From: Beijerinckiaceae bacterium
GTDB lineage: Bacteria > Pseudomonadota > Alphaproteobacteria > Rhizobiales > Beijerinckiaceae
Direction of reading: 5' to 3'
Length of the DNA: 40,458 nt
Assembly: GCA_947474545.1 (NCBI GenBank)
Contig: CANJJI010000022.1
Coordinates: 1 to 40,458 of the forward strand
Positions 25,922 through 33,973 of the stretch are shown here, piece by piece. The notes under the pieces are model-generated. The model saw only the letters and a program-made list of their open reading frames with translations, searched no databases and was not told where the DNA came from. The position numbers were made by a program, and so were the translations under genes. Within the stretch, counting starts at the first letter, position 1. Each line of letters begins with the position of its first letter.

Positions 25922-26950
25922 TCAGGCTCCTTCCTTGTTTGTGTTTAGTATCAATCTGCGGCCAACGGGAAACAATTGCCAGCCGAATTTATCCTGCACC
26001 AGGCCCCAGATGCCCTTGGGCGCAAACAGCATGATCGCGACAGCAACGCAACCAAGCACGATGAGATAACTGGCGCCGAGATCCGACAATGTTTCGCGCA
26101 ACAGGAAAAACAAGATCGTGCCAATCACTGGCCCCTCGATGCGGCCTATGCCGCCGATAACGGTGATGAAGATTACGAAGGCAGTCCAATCGTTCACGCT
26201 GAATGCGGATGAGGGGGAGATGCGCAGTTTCGCCATGAAGATGAGCGAACCGATCATCGCCGCGCCCGCACAGGCCACAACGTAGAGCAATCGTTTGGCG
26301 CTGGCGACGCTGACGCCGGAGGACTCTGCAGCGACTTCCGAGTCCCGGATCGCCTGCAAGGCCAGGCCCCATCGAGATCGCAAAAGCAGATAAACCGCGA
26401 TCAACACTGCGACAGTCACGCCGAGCGTCGTCCAGTAAATCATCTGTTCGCGCATATCGCGCGTCGAGCCTATTGAGCGGACGATGGCGATGGGCAATGA
26501 AACGCCGGAGCCGCCACCCATCGCCTGCCACTGTGAGGCCAGCAGCATGAAGACTTCGGCAACGACCCATGTGCCTATGGCGAAATAGGCGCCCTTGAGC
26601 CGGAAGACGAGATAGGAGACGGGGATCGACAACAGCGCTGCAGTGGCTCCTGCAATCGGCACGGCCAGTAATGGCGGTACGCCCAAAAACATCGCGCAGC
26701 CGAACAGGACATAGCCGCCAAAACCGACATAGGCCTGCTGCCCGACTGAGACGAGGCCAGCATAGCCGGCCAGCAGGTTCCACAGACTTGCAAGCCCAAG
26801 ATAGATCAGGAACTCGCCTACCAGCCGCATGGAATTGCGATCCATCCAATAGGGGCCGGTCGCGAGCGCGAGCAATCCGAGCAGCGCGAATACGAGCGCG
26901 ATGCGGCTTTCTGGTGTCGCGCGGGCTATAGTGAATGCTGGTCCGCTCAT
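25922..26950 (-). CDS. ABC transporter permease, LivM type
   Basis: 342 residues with about nine to ten membrane segments. The LivM signatures are NLLAGYAGLVSVGQQAYVGF, the FRLKGAYFAIGTWVVAE loop, SEVAAESSGVSV for ATPase coupling, and GGIGRIEGPVIGTILFFLL. It overlaps the livH-like gene by four bases. The neighbouring catabolic genes suggest that the set imports a hydrophobic or acidic small molecule rather than leucine; that is inference from context. Confidence 0.92.
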   Translation of the reverse strand: MSGPAFTIARATPESRIALVFALLGLLALATGPYWMDRNSMRLVGEFLIYLGLASLWNLLAGYAGLVSVGQQAYVGFGGYVLFGCAMFLGVPPLLAVPIAGATAALLSIPVSYLVFRLKGAYFAIGTWVVAEVFMLLASQWQAMGGGSGVSLPIAIVRSIGSTRDMREQMIYWTTLGVTVAVLIAVYLLLRSRWGLALQAIRDSEVAAESSGVSVASAKRLLYVVACAGAAMIGSLIFMAKLRISPSSAFSVNDWTAFVIFITVIGGIGRIEGPVIGTILFFLLRETLSDLGASYLIVLGCVAVAIMLFAPKGIWGLVQDKFGWQLFPVGRRLILNTNKEGA

Positions 26951-27813
26951 CCGTCGACCCTCGGGAACAAGCCTTCGGGACGGAACGCCAGGATGGCGAG
27001 AAACACCAGATGCCCGGCGAGTAATTGCCAGCCCGGGTCTATCATAGCGCCCAGCGCCTGCGCGACGCCAAGGATAACGCCGCCTGCCAGTGTGCCCCAG
27101 AGATTGCCGAGGCCGCCAATGATGACCGCTTCAAAGCCGAAGATGAGCCGTTGCGGGCCTAAAGCCGGATCAAAATTAGTGCGCACGGCAAGGAAAATTC
27201 CGGCGATTGCGACCACGGCTAGCGAGATCGCCATGGCAATGGCATAGAGATGTTTGTTGTCATAACCCATCAAGCGCGCGACGTCCTGATCGTCAGATGT
27301 GGCGCGTAAGGCCCGGCCAAGCGGCGTTGCGTAAAACATGAATTGCAGCGCGCCGATGGTGAGGATGGCTGTGACAAACATCAGCAGCGGCAGCACGCCG
27401 ATCGAGAGGCCCTGAACGATGGGGATGGAAGCAATTTCAATCCCGCCCGCATTCAGCTTGCGGCTGTCGGCAGAATAAATCTGCAACAATGCATTCTGAA
27501 TGATGACGGACAGGCCGAAGCTCACCAATAGGGGCGGCAGGATATCGGCGCCAAGCGTGCGATTGAACAGAAGCCGCTGGAATGCATAACCTGCGAGCGC
27601 AGAGAATGGCGCCACAACGAAGATCGCAAGCAACGGATTCAGGTCCGTGAGCGTCACGCAGGTCAGCGCCATATAGGCCGCCAGCACGATGAGATCGCCA
27701 TGGGCGATGTTGACCAGCCGCATTACGCCGAAGATCAGCGACAGGCCAGCAGCGAATAAAGCATAGAGTCCACCGACGAGAATGCCCTGCACAATGGCGT
27801 TGACCCAGACCAT
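26947..27813 (-). CDS. ABC transporter permease, LivH type
   Basis: 288 residues from the ATG at 27813, chosen because GGAG is seven bases upstream; the frame is open to 27876. Typical LivH: VQGILVGGLYALFAAGLSLI at the start, FGVMRLVNIAHGDLIVLAAY, ATSDDQDVARLMGYD as coupling loop and FEAVIIGGLGNLWGTLAGG. It forms the membrane heterodimer with the LivM-type protein. It begins just after the livF-like gene ends and overlaps the following permease by four bases. Confidence 0.92.
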   Translation of the reverse strand: MVWVNAIVQGILVGGLYALFAAGLSLIFGVMRLVNIAHGDLIVLAAYMALTCVTLTDLNPLLAIFVVAPFSALAGYAFQRLLFNRTLGADILPPLLVSFGLSVIIQNALLQIYSADSRKLNAGGIEIASIPIVQGLSIGVLPLLMFVTAILTIGALQFMFYATPLGRALRATSDDQDVARLMGYDNKHLYAIAMAISLAVVAIAGIFLAVRTNFDPALGPQRLIFGFEAVIIGGLGNLWGTLAGGVILGVAQALGAMIDPGWQLLAGHLVFLAILAFRPEGLFPRVDG

Positions 27814-27814
27814 C

Positions 27815-28522
27815 CTAAACTCCGAAATAGGCGGCTGAGATGGCCTCGCGCGAAAGGCTTCTCGCTGCTCCCTCAAGGGTCACGCGTCCGCCACGCAAAC
27901 AATACACGCGCTTGGCTACTGCCAGCGCCTGGCCGGTATCCTGTTCCACGATGATGGATGCGGTTCCCTCGCCGGTGATTTTCGGCAATGCGGCGTAGAT
28001 GTCCTTGATGACAATCGGCGCGAGGCCAAGGCTGAGTTCGTCGATCATCAGAAGGTCTGGATTGGCCATCAGCGCGCGGCCGATGGCGACCATTTGCTGC
28101 TGCCCGCCAGAAAGCGAAGTAGAGGGTTGCGCGCGGCGCTCTTTCAGAATTGGAAACAGATGATATACACGCTCAAGCGACCATGGGCCTTTGCGCTTGA
28201 GTTGTCCGCCCGCCAGAAGGTTTTCTTCAACAGAGAGTGAGCGGAACAAGCGGCGTCCTTCCGGCACCAGCGCAATCCCTCGCCGCACGATATGCTGCGT
28301 TTCGAGTGTTGCGAGGTTTTCGCCCCTGAAGCGTATACTGGCGTCGCGTGTCGGCGTGAGACCGACGATGGAGCGCATGAGCGTGGATTTGCCGGCGCTG
28401 TTGGCGCCGATGACGGCTATTGTTTCTCCGGCTGCAATGTTGATGGCGACATCAAACAGCGCCTGAAACGTGCCGTAAAAGGCATTGAGATTTTCGATTT
28501 CCAGCAGTGCGGGCTCAGCCAT
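27815..28522 (-). CDS. ABC transporter ATPase, LivF type
   Basis: 235 residues from the ATG at 28522, overlapping the livG-like stop by 8 bp; a start at 28549 is possible. Walker A is GANSAGKST, with Ser where most have Gly; signature SLSGGQQQMVAIGRAL; Walker B LLMIDELSLGLAP; and the LivF trait ALVPEGRRLFRSLSVEENL. Drives import together with the LivG-type ATPase. Confidence 0.93.
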   Translation of the reverse strand: MAEPALLEIENLNAFYGTFQALFDVAINIAAGETIAVIGANSAGKSTLMRSIVGLTPTRDASIRFRGENLATLETQHIVRRGIALVPEGRRLFRSLSVEENLLAGGQLKRKGPWSLERVYHLFPILKERRAQPSTSLSGGQQQMVAIGRALMANPDLLMIDELSLGLAPIVIKDIYAALPKITGEGTASIIVEQDTGQALAVAKRVYCLRGGRVTLEGAARSLSREAISAAYFGV

Positions 28523-29243
28523 CGGCCTCGACCCCGAGATAGATTTCATGAACTTCGCGGCTCGCCATCACGGTACGCGGATCGCCCTGGGCCAGCGCGC
28601 GTCCCTGATGCAGAACAAAGAGCCTGTCGACCACTGCCAGCAGCGCATGCACGACATGCTCGATCCAAATGATGGAAATGCCTGTCGCACGTACGCTCTT
28701 GATGGCCGTGATCAGATCTTCGCATTCATGCGGGGTAAGGCCGCCGGCAATTTCGTCGAGCAAGAGAACCTTGGGTTCGCCGGCCAGCGCCCGCGCCAAT
28801 TCCAGGCGTTTGCGCTCCAACAACGTGAGCGAGCTCGCCAGTGTATTTGCCTTGGGCAGAAGGCCCGTGAGTTCGAGAATTTCAACACACCGCTTTTCGG
28901 TTTGTGAGCTGGATTCCGGATTACCAAAAAAGCCTGTTACACAAAGGTTTTCGAAGACGCTGAGGCCGAGGAAGGGCTGCGGAATTTGAAAGCAACGTCC
29001 AATGCCCGCCCGACATCGTTGCGAAGGCGCCAGACGCGTTACATCTGCGCCTTGAAACACAATGCGGCCGCCATCGGGCTGGATAACGCCTGCAATCATG
29101 TTGAAGAGCGAAGTTTTACCTGCTCCATTGGGGCCGAGAATGCCAAGGGCCTCACCTTGTTCCAGCGACAGGTCTAGAGTTTCAGCAACGACGACGGCGC
29201 CAAAACGCTTGCTCACCGAATGGAGAGAGAGGATAGAGGTCAT
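28515..29243 (-). CDS. ABC transporter ATPase, LivG type
   Basis: 242 residues. Walker A GPNGAGKTSLFNMIAG, the LivG-type GIGRCFQIPQPFLGLSVFENL, signature region LTLLERKRLELARAL (the usual variant in this subfamily), Walker B VLLLDEIAGGLTP, and switch His in IIWIEHVVHAL. The start at 29243 has GAGG about ten bases upstream. The upstream 18 bp adjoin family-A repeat copy 2, so it is separated from the binding-protein gene by that element. Confidence 0.93.
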   Translation of the reverse strand: MTSILSLHSVSKRFGAVVVAETLDLSLEQGEALGILGPNGAGKTSLFNMIAGVIQPDGGRIVFQGADVTRLAPSQRCRAGIGRCFQIPQPFLGLSVFENLCVTGFFGNPESSSQTEKRCVEILELTGLLPKANTLASSLTLLERKRLELARALAGEPKVLLLDEIAGGLTPHECEDLITAIKSVRATGISIIWIEHVVHALLAVVDRLFVLHQGRALAQGDPRTVMASREVHEIYLGVEADG

Positions 29244-29260
29244 GCTAAGCTGGCCTCGCG

Positions 29261-29351
29261 GTCATCCCGGACGGCGTAGCCGATCCGGGACCGCACGGAA
29301 ATTGCAGCATTGCGATCCCGGATAAAATGTTGTGCATTTTTCCGGGATGAC
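29261..29351. repeat. Palindromic extragenic repeat, family A, copy 2 (two-arm form)
   Basis: Outer ends GTCATCCCGG (29261-29270) and CCGGGATGAC (29342-29351) are exact inverted repeats. Inside are two hairpins, CGGC-GTA-GCCG flanked by CCCGGA/TCCGGG, and TAAAATG/CATTTTT flanked by CCCGGA/TCCGGG. It fills the 121-bp gap between the binding-protein and livG-like genes. Confidence 0.8.
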
Positions 29352-29364
29352 ATCGCGTATGCAC

Positions 29365-30642
29365 TCACCCCAGCGCACGCAACGAACCGCCCTTGGGAAT
29401 GGCGGGCATGGCTTCGTTGTTGGTGATGACGAGATCGAACTTACCGTCAGCCTTGCGTGTCCACTGTCCTGCAACGAGCGGCGTTTTGCAGACGTTCTTC
29501 ACGGGGCCCGGCCATTTCACATTGCCGACGAGCGTGTTGAGGCTCGTCGATGCGATGGCTTGCGCGATGGATTTGGGATCGTCGATATTCTTGGCACGCT
29601 TCAATGTATCGAGCGCGACTTCCCAGAGCGCGTGGACGAAGCCGATGGGTTGCGTCCATTGCTTGTTGCTGGATTTGACCCAGGCGTCAGTCAACTCTTG
29701 CGCGGATTGTCCAGTCAGGCTCGACTTGAAGGGATGGTTGGGCGTCCACCAGACTTCTGTCGAAAGGCCATCGCCGCGTGCGCCAAGGCTTTCGAGCACG
29801 GAGGGGAAGAGCAAAGCCTTGCCGACAGTTACAATTTTCGGCTTGAAGTTCTGCTGCGCGGCCTGCGACCAGAATGTTGCGAAGTCCGGCGGAATCATCA
29901 CGCCTGTCACGATTTCGCAATTGGCTGCTTTAAACGCGGAGATCTGCGCGGTGAAATCGTTAGACAGCGGCTGGTAGCGGCCGGGGTCGGTGAGCTTGAA
30001 GCCGGCCTTGGCCAGAGGATCGGGCAGGCCGAGTTTTGGATCACCCCAGGCATTGCCATCGGCGTCGTTAGGAAACAGACCGCCAATCGACTTGTTGGTC
30101 GGGATGGAATTCCACAGATTTACAAACGAGCCGATGACGTCTTCAAGACCCCAGAAGAAATGATAGGTCCAGTCGAAGCCCTTGGCCGGATCGCCTTTGC
30201 GGCCAAAGAAATAAGGCTGCCACGGGCAATTGGTGGTGATGCAGGGTACTTCATTGGCTTCAGCCTGATCGGCAACCGGATTGGTTGTGTCTGGGGTCGC
30301 CAGCGCCGTGATCAGATTCACCTTGTCGCCGAGGATCAGTTCAGACGCGACTTCGGCAGCCCGGTTGCCGTTGGACTGGCTGTCCTTGACGATGATCTGT
30401 ACGGGATAGGTTCTGCCATTGTTGGCGATGCCATTGCCGATAACGCTACGTACCTGGTTGAGGATGAAATTATCTGCTTCCGCAAAGCTCGCAAGCGGGC
30501 CGCTGGCAGGCGACACAAAGCCGATCTTCAGCGCCTTGCTTTGGGCATTGGCCGGGATCACGCGAAGCACCGAAGGCGCTGCGATGAGCGCGGCTGCGCC
30601 GCTGGTAAACTGACGGCGTGTGGGTGATTTGATGTCTGTCAT
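29365..30642 (-). CDS. ABC transporter substrate-binding protein (LivK-like)
   Basis: 425 residues from the second ATG (30642): GGGAGGA at about 30651-30657 is eight bases from this one, but only two or three from the ATG at 30648. The N-terminus TRRQFTSGAAALIAAPSVL ending at ANAQS is a Tat-type signal, so it may be exported folded. The body is a type-I periplasmic binding fold: IGFVSPASGPLASFAEAD, TALATPDTTNPVADQAEA, IGGLFPNDADGN. The ligand contacts cannot be read with confidence. It belongs with LivGFHM downstream. Confidence 0.92.
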   Translation of the reverse strand: MTDIKSPTRRQFTSGAAALIAAPSVLRVIPANAQSKALKIGFVSPASGPLASFAEADNFILNQVRSVIGNGIANNGRTYPVQIIVKDSQSNGNRAAEVASELILGDKVNLITALATPDTTNPVADQAEANEVPCITTNCPWQPYFFGRKGDPAKGFDWTYHFFWGLEDVIGSFVNLWNSIPTNKSIGGLFPNDADGNAWGDPKLGLPDPLAKAGFKLTDPGRYQPLSNDFTAQISAFKAANCEIVTGVMIPPDFATFWSQAAQQNFKPKIVTVGKALLFPSVLESLGARGDGLSTEVWWTPNHPFKSSLTGQSAQELTDAWVKSSNKQWTQPIGFVHALWEVALDTLKRAKNIDDPKSIAQAIASTSLNTLVGNVKWPGPVKNVCKTPLVAGQWTRKADGKFDLVITNNEAMPAIPKGGSLRALG

Positions 30643-30671
30643 ACTCATGCTCCTCCCGTGTTAATTAACAA

Positions 30672-30772
30672 CCTCATCCTGAGTAGCGTTGCAAAGCAAC
30701 GCGCATCGAAGGATCATATTTGATGCACCGCATCCTTCGATACGCCCGCGCCGCGGGCTACTCAGGATGAGG
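30672..30772. repeat. 101-bp cruciform repeat, family B
   Basis: Terminal inverted repeats CCTCATCCTGAGTAG (30672-30686) and CTACTCAGGATGAGG (30758-30772) match over all 15 bases. Inside are ATCGAAGGAT (30705-30714) with ATCCTTCGAT (30732-30741), and two side hairpins, CGTTGC-AAA-GCAACG and GCCCGCG/CGCGGGC. The folded form is cloverleaf-like. It occupies nearly the whole gap between the dehydrogenase and binding-protein genes and overlaps the dehydrogenase 3' end. Confidence 0.85.
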
Positions 30773-31700
30773 ATTTTGTTTCCCGCGCCGCCTTGTCCTT
30801 TGCTTCCATCTCCATGAGATGATCAATCATCTTCTTGCGCAAAGCCGCCTGCGCTTCCGGACTCCATTTCATCAGGCCTTCGCCAGACTTGAAACCGAGT
30901 TTGCCTTCTTTCACCAGCTTTTCAAGATAGGGCGAAGGGCCCGGCGTTGAATCGATATAAGGCAGGACCTGCTGATGAATGGCGAGAGCCAGATCAGTGC
31001 CGACCATATCGGCATTTTCGAGCGGGCCGAGCACGGGTAGACGGCGACCAAAGCTTGCCTTGACCACCATATCCACCATTTCAGCATCGCATATGCCCTG
31101 CTCGACGATAGAGATGGCCTCGCGCCAGAGCGCATGTTGCAGGCGGTTGCCGACAAAGCCGGGCACGTCCTTCTTCACTTCGACGGCAGTTTTGCCAGCG
31201 GCGTTCAGCAAATCAAGGATAGTGCGGACTGTGGCGTCTGATGTATCGACCGTGCGGACGACTTCGACTAGCGGCACAAGGAAAGGCGGGTTCCACCAAT
31301 GCGTTCCAAGCGCACGCGACTTGTCCTTCAGATGCGTCATGATCTGGGTGATTGGCATCACCGATGTGTTGGATGCGAGGATCGCATGTGCAGGAGCCGC
31401 AGCTTCAATGTCGACAAAGAGCTTTTGTTTCAGCTCCATGTTTTCCAGCGCGGCCTCGATGACGACATCGGCGTTTTTTACGGTGCTTGCGAGATCTTCG
31501 CAGACAGTGATGCGCTTAATAGCGGCCGTGTCGAGATTCATGTCGACTAGGTTTTTCGTCACGCGTTCAAGCGCTGCCTTGCGGGCGGTTTCAAACGTGT
31601 CGGTGATCGTGACATCATGGCCTGCCACAGCGAAAACCTGCGCGATGCCATGGCCCATCAGGCCCGCGCCGATGATGCCGATTTTTGCTTTGCCGGACAT
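30762..31700 (-). CDS. 3-hydroxyacyl-CoA dehydrogenase family protein
   Basis: 312 residues from the ATG at 31700, preceded by AGAGG. NAD-binding Rossmann motif IGIIGAGLMGHGIAQVF at the N-terminus, catalytic region ASNTSVMPITQI and GTHWWNPPFLVPLVEVV with the essential His, then the C-terminal dimer domain KKDVPGFVGNRLQHALWRE. The single-domain length suggests a soluble dehydrogenase of 3-hydroxy acids or acyl-CoAs, as in carnitine or L-gulonate dehydrogenases. The last codons (Ser-Ser-stop) are supplied by the family-B repeat. Co-occurs with BKACE, which needs a beta-keto acid. Confidence 0.9.
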   Translation of the reverse strand: MSGKAKIGIIGAGLMGHGIAQVFAVAGHDVTITDTFETARKAALERVTKNLVDMNLDTAAIKRITVCEDLASTVKNADVVIEAALENMELKQKLFVDIEAAAPAHAILASNTSVMPITQIMTHLKDKSRALGTHWWNPPFLVPLVEVVRTVDTSDATVRTILDLLNAAGKTAVEVKKDVPGFVGNRLQHALWREAISIVEQGICDAEMVDMVVKASFGRRLPVLGPLENADMVGTDLALAIHQQVLPYIDSTPGPSPYLEKLVKEGKLGFKSGEGLMKWSPEAQAALRKKMIDHLMEMEAKDKAARETKSSS

Positions 31701-31719
31701 GCGTGACCTCTGCCTACGT

Positions 31720-31809
31720 GTCATCCCGGAAAACCGCACAGCGGTTTATCCGGGAGCTTATGCTTACTATCCCACGCGATCCCGGATCGCCGAGGGCGTC
31801 CTGGATGAC
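31720..31809. repeat. Palindromic extragenic repeat, family A, copy 3 (two-arm form)
   Basis: GTCATCCCGG (31720-31729) opens the element and CCTGGATGAC (31800-31809) closes it, one mismatch from its inverted repeat. Inner hairpins are AAACCGC-ACA-GCGGTTT between CCCGGA and TCCGGG, and a CGCC/GGCG arm. Arm order is the reverse of copy 2, so it is the same element type inverted. It fills the SDR-dehydrogenase gap. Confidence 0.75.
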
Positions 31810-31818
31810 ATTGTGGAT

Positions 31819-32619
31819 TTACCCCGCCGTATAACCGCCATCGGCATAAAGAATATGCCCGGTGTAGAAATCCGAGGCCTTTGACGTGAGGAACAGCAGC
31901 GGCCCGGCCAGATCTTCCGGCTCGCCCAGTCGCCCTTTGGGAACACGCGAGAGAAAGCCCGCGCGTACCTTGTTGGCGTTCTCGTTGTCCTCATACATCC
32001 AGGCTGTCAGCGGCGAACGGAAGACGGTCGGCGCGATCGCGTTGACCGTGATGCCTGTTGGTCCTAATTCGCAGCCCAGCGCCTTTGTCATGCCATCAAT
32101 GGCCGACTTCGATGAGCAATAGGCGGTGTAGCCGGCGGGGTGGCCGAGCAATCCGCGCGCAGAAGACATCAGCACGATCTTGCCGCCTTTACCCTGCGCC
32201 ATCATCTGCGTAGAAGCGGACTTAGCCATCAGCCAGCTTTGCGTCACGTTGGCGTCCATCACATCGAGGAAGCGTTCGGCTGTCATCTCGTTGATCTTCG
32301 AGACGTCGTTTTTGCCTTGCGCCACAACGAGAATATCGACCTGACCGAAACGCTTCACACCGGCGGCGATGACTTCGTCGCACAGCTTTTGTGTTGTCGG
32401 GCGCATGTTCAGCGCCTCGACTTCCACACCGAGCGCCTTGCATTCATCCGAGACAGCATCGAGATCGGATTTCTTGCCGGCTGTCAGTACGAGCTTGCAG
32501 CCCGCGCCCGCCAGGATTTTTGCTGCCAACGCGCCAAAGGCACCTGACGCGCCAGTGACAACAGCGACCTTGCCCTTCACGTCAAACAGCGACAGCGGAT
32601 TTTTGAGAAAATCAGTCAT
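31819..32619 (-). CDS. Short-chain dehydrogenase/reductase (SDR)
   Basis: 266 residues. Classical SDR: cofactor motif TGASGAFG near residue 20, catalytic Ser in LMSSARG and Tyr-Lys in YTAYCSSK, and PG-type motif region GPTGITVNAIAPTVFRSPL. NAD(P)(H)-dependent oxidoreductase of alcohol/ketone groups. It overlaps the cupin gene by 8 bp and so is translated from the same mRNA as the cupin and cyclase. Substrate unknown. Confidence 0.92.
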   Translation of the reverse strand: MTDFLKNPLSLFDVKGKVAVVTGASGAFGALAAKILAGAGCKLVLTAGKKSDLDAVSDECKALGVEVEALNMRPTTQKLCDEVIAAGVKRFGQVDILVVAQGKNDVSKINEMTAERFLDVMDANVTQSWLMAKSASTQMMAQGKGGKIVLMSSARGLLGHPAGYTAYCSSKSAIDGMTKALGCELGPTGITVNAIAPTVFRSPLTAWMYEDNENANKVRAGFLSRVPKGRLGEPEDLAGPLLFLTSKASDFYTGHILYADGGYTAG

Positions 32620-32965
32620 GCTTGTGCCCCGGTGGATAGGGAATGCTCACGAGGATCGTGCACATGTGGTTTGAATTGTTCTTGATCTCACGCACTTCAT
32701 TGGGTGCAATGGTGACGGAATCGTACTTCTTCAATACCGTATCCTTGCCGCCGATTGTGAGTGTGAGCTCGCCTTCGAGGATGACATAGATTTTCTCGAA
32801 CGGCGTTGAATCCGGACCCGCGCCGCCGCCGGGCAGGAAATGCGAAAGGCCAATCCAGTGACTTTCCGACGAACCCTTTTCCCAGCCCTGAAGGCGCAGA
32901 CCAATGCATTCGCGATGGTTGACTGCGGGATAGGGCTTGGCGTCTGCGAAGCGTTTCAGAAACAT
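32612..32965 (-). CDS. Small cupin-domain protein
   Basis: 117 residues from the ATG at 32965, which shares one base with the stop of the cyclase gene upstream (TGATG); the frame extends to 33061 only inside that gene. Single beta-barrel cupin: HWIGLSHFLPGGGAGPD is motif 1-like, EKIYVILEGELTLTI follows, and YDSVTIAPNEVREIKNN is motif 2-like. Several of the usual metal-binding His are absent, so it may be a non-metal cupin or a binding protein. Overlap with the SDR start suggests coupling. Confidence 0.87.
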   Translation of the reverse strand: MFLKRFADAKPYPAVNHRECIGLRLQGWEKGSSESHWIGLSHFLPGGGAGPDSTPFEKIYVILEGELTLTIGGKDTVLKKYDSVTIAPNEVREIKNNSNHMCTILVSIPYPPGHKHD

Positions 32966-33804
32966 CAGAACGCCTCCCCTTTTTCGATGCGATAGGCCTG
33001 ATCGGGATTGGTGATCGCGACGAGACGAATGATGCAGCCATCGCCGCGATCCCAGTTCCATGGGAAGAAGGCGAAGGTCACGCGCTTGCCGGTGACATGG
33101 TCGAGGTCGCCGCCGACGTTCTCAATGCCAAGAATGCCGTTGCTGAACAGAATACGATGCACGGGCTCCCATTCTGGAAAATCGTCCTTCCAGTCGCGTC
33201 CGCCGGACCATTCCTTGTATTCTTCGGCAAGGTGCGGCAGCAGAGGGCCGTTTCGCTGCGGGCCGATGGCGGTGGCGAGCGGATGATCATTGGCCTGGGT
33301 ATCATGGCCGACGACCTTCACCTTCTTCTCGACGAACCAGTGACCGGCCGAAGGCACGAAGCCCGGTGCGCGCGCGAAATAATCCTCGTTGTCGCCATAA
33401 ATCTTGTGCCAGCCGGTGTTGACGATGACCACATCGCCGGGGCGCACAGACTTGCCGCAGGCCTTTTCGAGATCGTCGCCTGTGATCGGCTCCCATTTCT
33501 TCTTCGGGATCGAGACGACAATTCCCGACCCAAAGAAATGCGGCAGTGGCACCTGATCGATAAAGGGTGTGTTTTGCACGACATGCGCAGGCGCATCAAT
33601 GTGCGTTGTGTTGTGCATGGTCGTGGTGATGCGCTGCGACAGCACACCGGACTTTGCCATGTAGTGAATACGCTCGATCTTGACGTCTTCGAAATAGGGC
33701 CAGTTTGGCGATTGATAACCGAAACGGTGCGAGAGGTTGGTGAATTTCAATCCCATGTAATTGTCGAGATTGTCGTGAAAATCGATACCACAGATTTTGA
33801 TCAT
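32965..33804 (-). CDS. Cyclase family protein (kynurenine-formamidase-like)
   Basis: 279 residues from the ATG at 33804, which has GGAGGGA eight bases upstream. PF04199 fold: TTTMHNTTHIDAPAHV carries the metal-binding H-x-x-T-H-x-D-x-P-x-H pattern, followed by RPGDVVIVNTGWHKIYG. Members are Zn/Mn hydrolases of amides and lactones or isomerases. It is the first gene of the minus-strand series and shares one base with the cupin start. Its promoter region is the IclR operator. The exact reaction is not known. Confidence 0.9.
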   Translation of the reverse strand: MIKICGIDFHDNLDNYMGLKFTNLSHRFGYQSPNWPYFEDVKIERIHYMAKSGVLSQRITTTMHNTTHIDAPAHVVQNTPFIDQVPLPHFFGSGIVVSIPKKKWEPITGDDLEKACGKSVRPGDVVIVNTGWHKIYGDNEDYFARAPGFVPSAGHWFVEKKVKVVGHDTQANDHPLATAIGPQRNGPLLPHLAEEYKEWSGGRDWKDDFPEWEPVHRILFSNGILGIENVGGDLDHVTGKRVTFAFFPWNWDRGDGCIIRLVAITNPDQAYRIEKGEAF

Positions 33805-33913
33805 GGATGCGCTCCCTCCTGATGAATGGCCGCGCATTCTGCCCGCGCCGCCGCTTGAAGACCGGAGTAAAGTTTGCCTTGACCTGACCCTCTTGGCAAG
33901 TCATTTTTATCGC

Positions 33914-33945
33914 AATTCGATACGAGTGTATCGTAATTCGATACG
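33914..33945. promoter_or_regulatory. Triple half-site operator for the IclR-type regulator
   Basis: AATTCGATACG occurs at 33914-33924 and again at 33935-33945, 21 bp apart (two helical turns). A reversed copy GTATCG at 33928-33933 lies between, giving palindromes CGATAC-N4-GTATCG (33918-33933) and GTATCG-N5-CGATAC (33928-33944). It lies between the cyclase gene and the IclR gene. The most likely binder is the IclR protein itself, controlling both directions; this is inference from position and symmetry. Confidence 0.65.
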
Positions 33946-33973
33946 TTTCAGAGTCCCCAAGGACATCAGGTGC

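Noticed and set aside
30643-30648. ATG at 30648 as start of the substrate-binding protein
   Set aside because: The ribosome site GGGAGGA is too close to it; the ATG two codons later has normal spacing.
24929-31809. CRISPR-like array from the repeated CCCGG palindromes
   Set aside because: The repeats are kilobases apart with no regular spacers and no cas genes.
33797-33973. Longer start for the IclR gene at 33797
   Set aside because: It would encode the operator as protein and overlap the divergent cyclase start.
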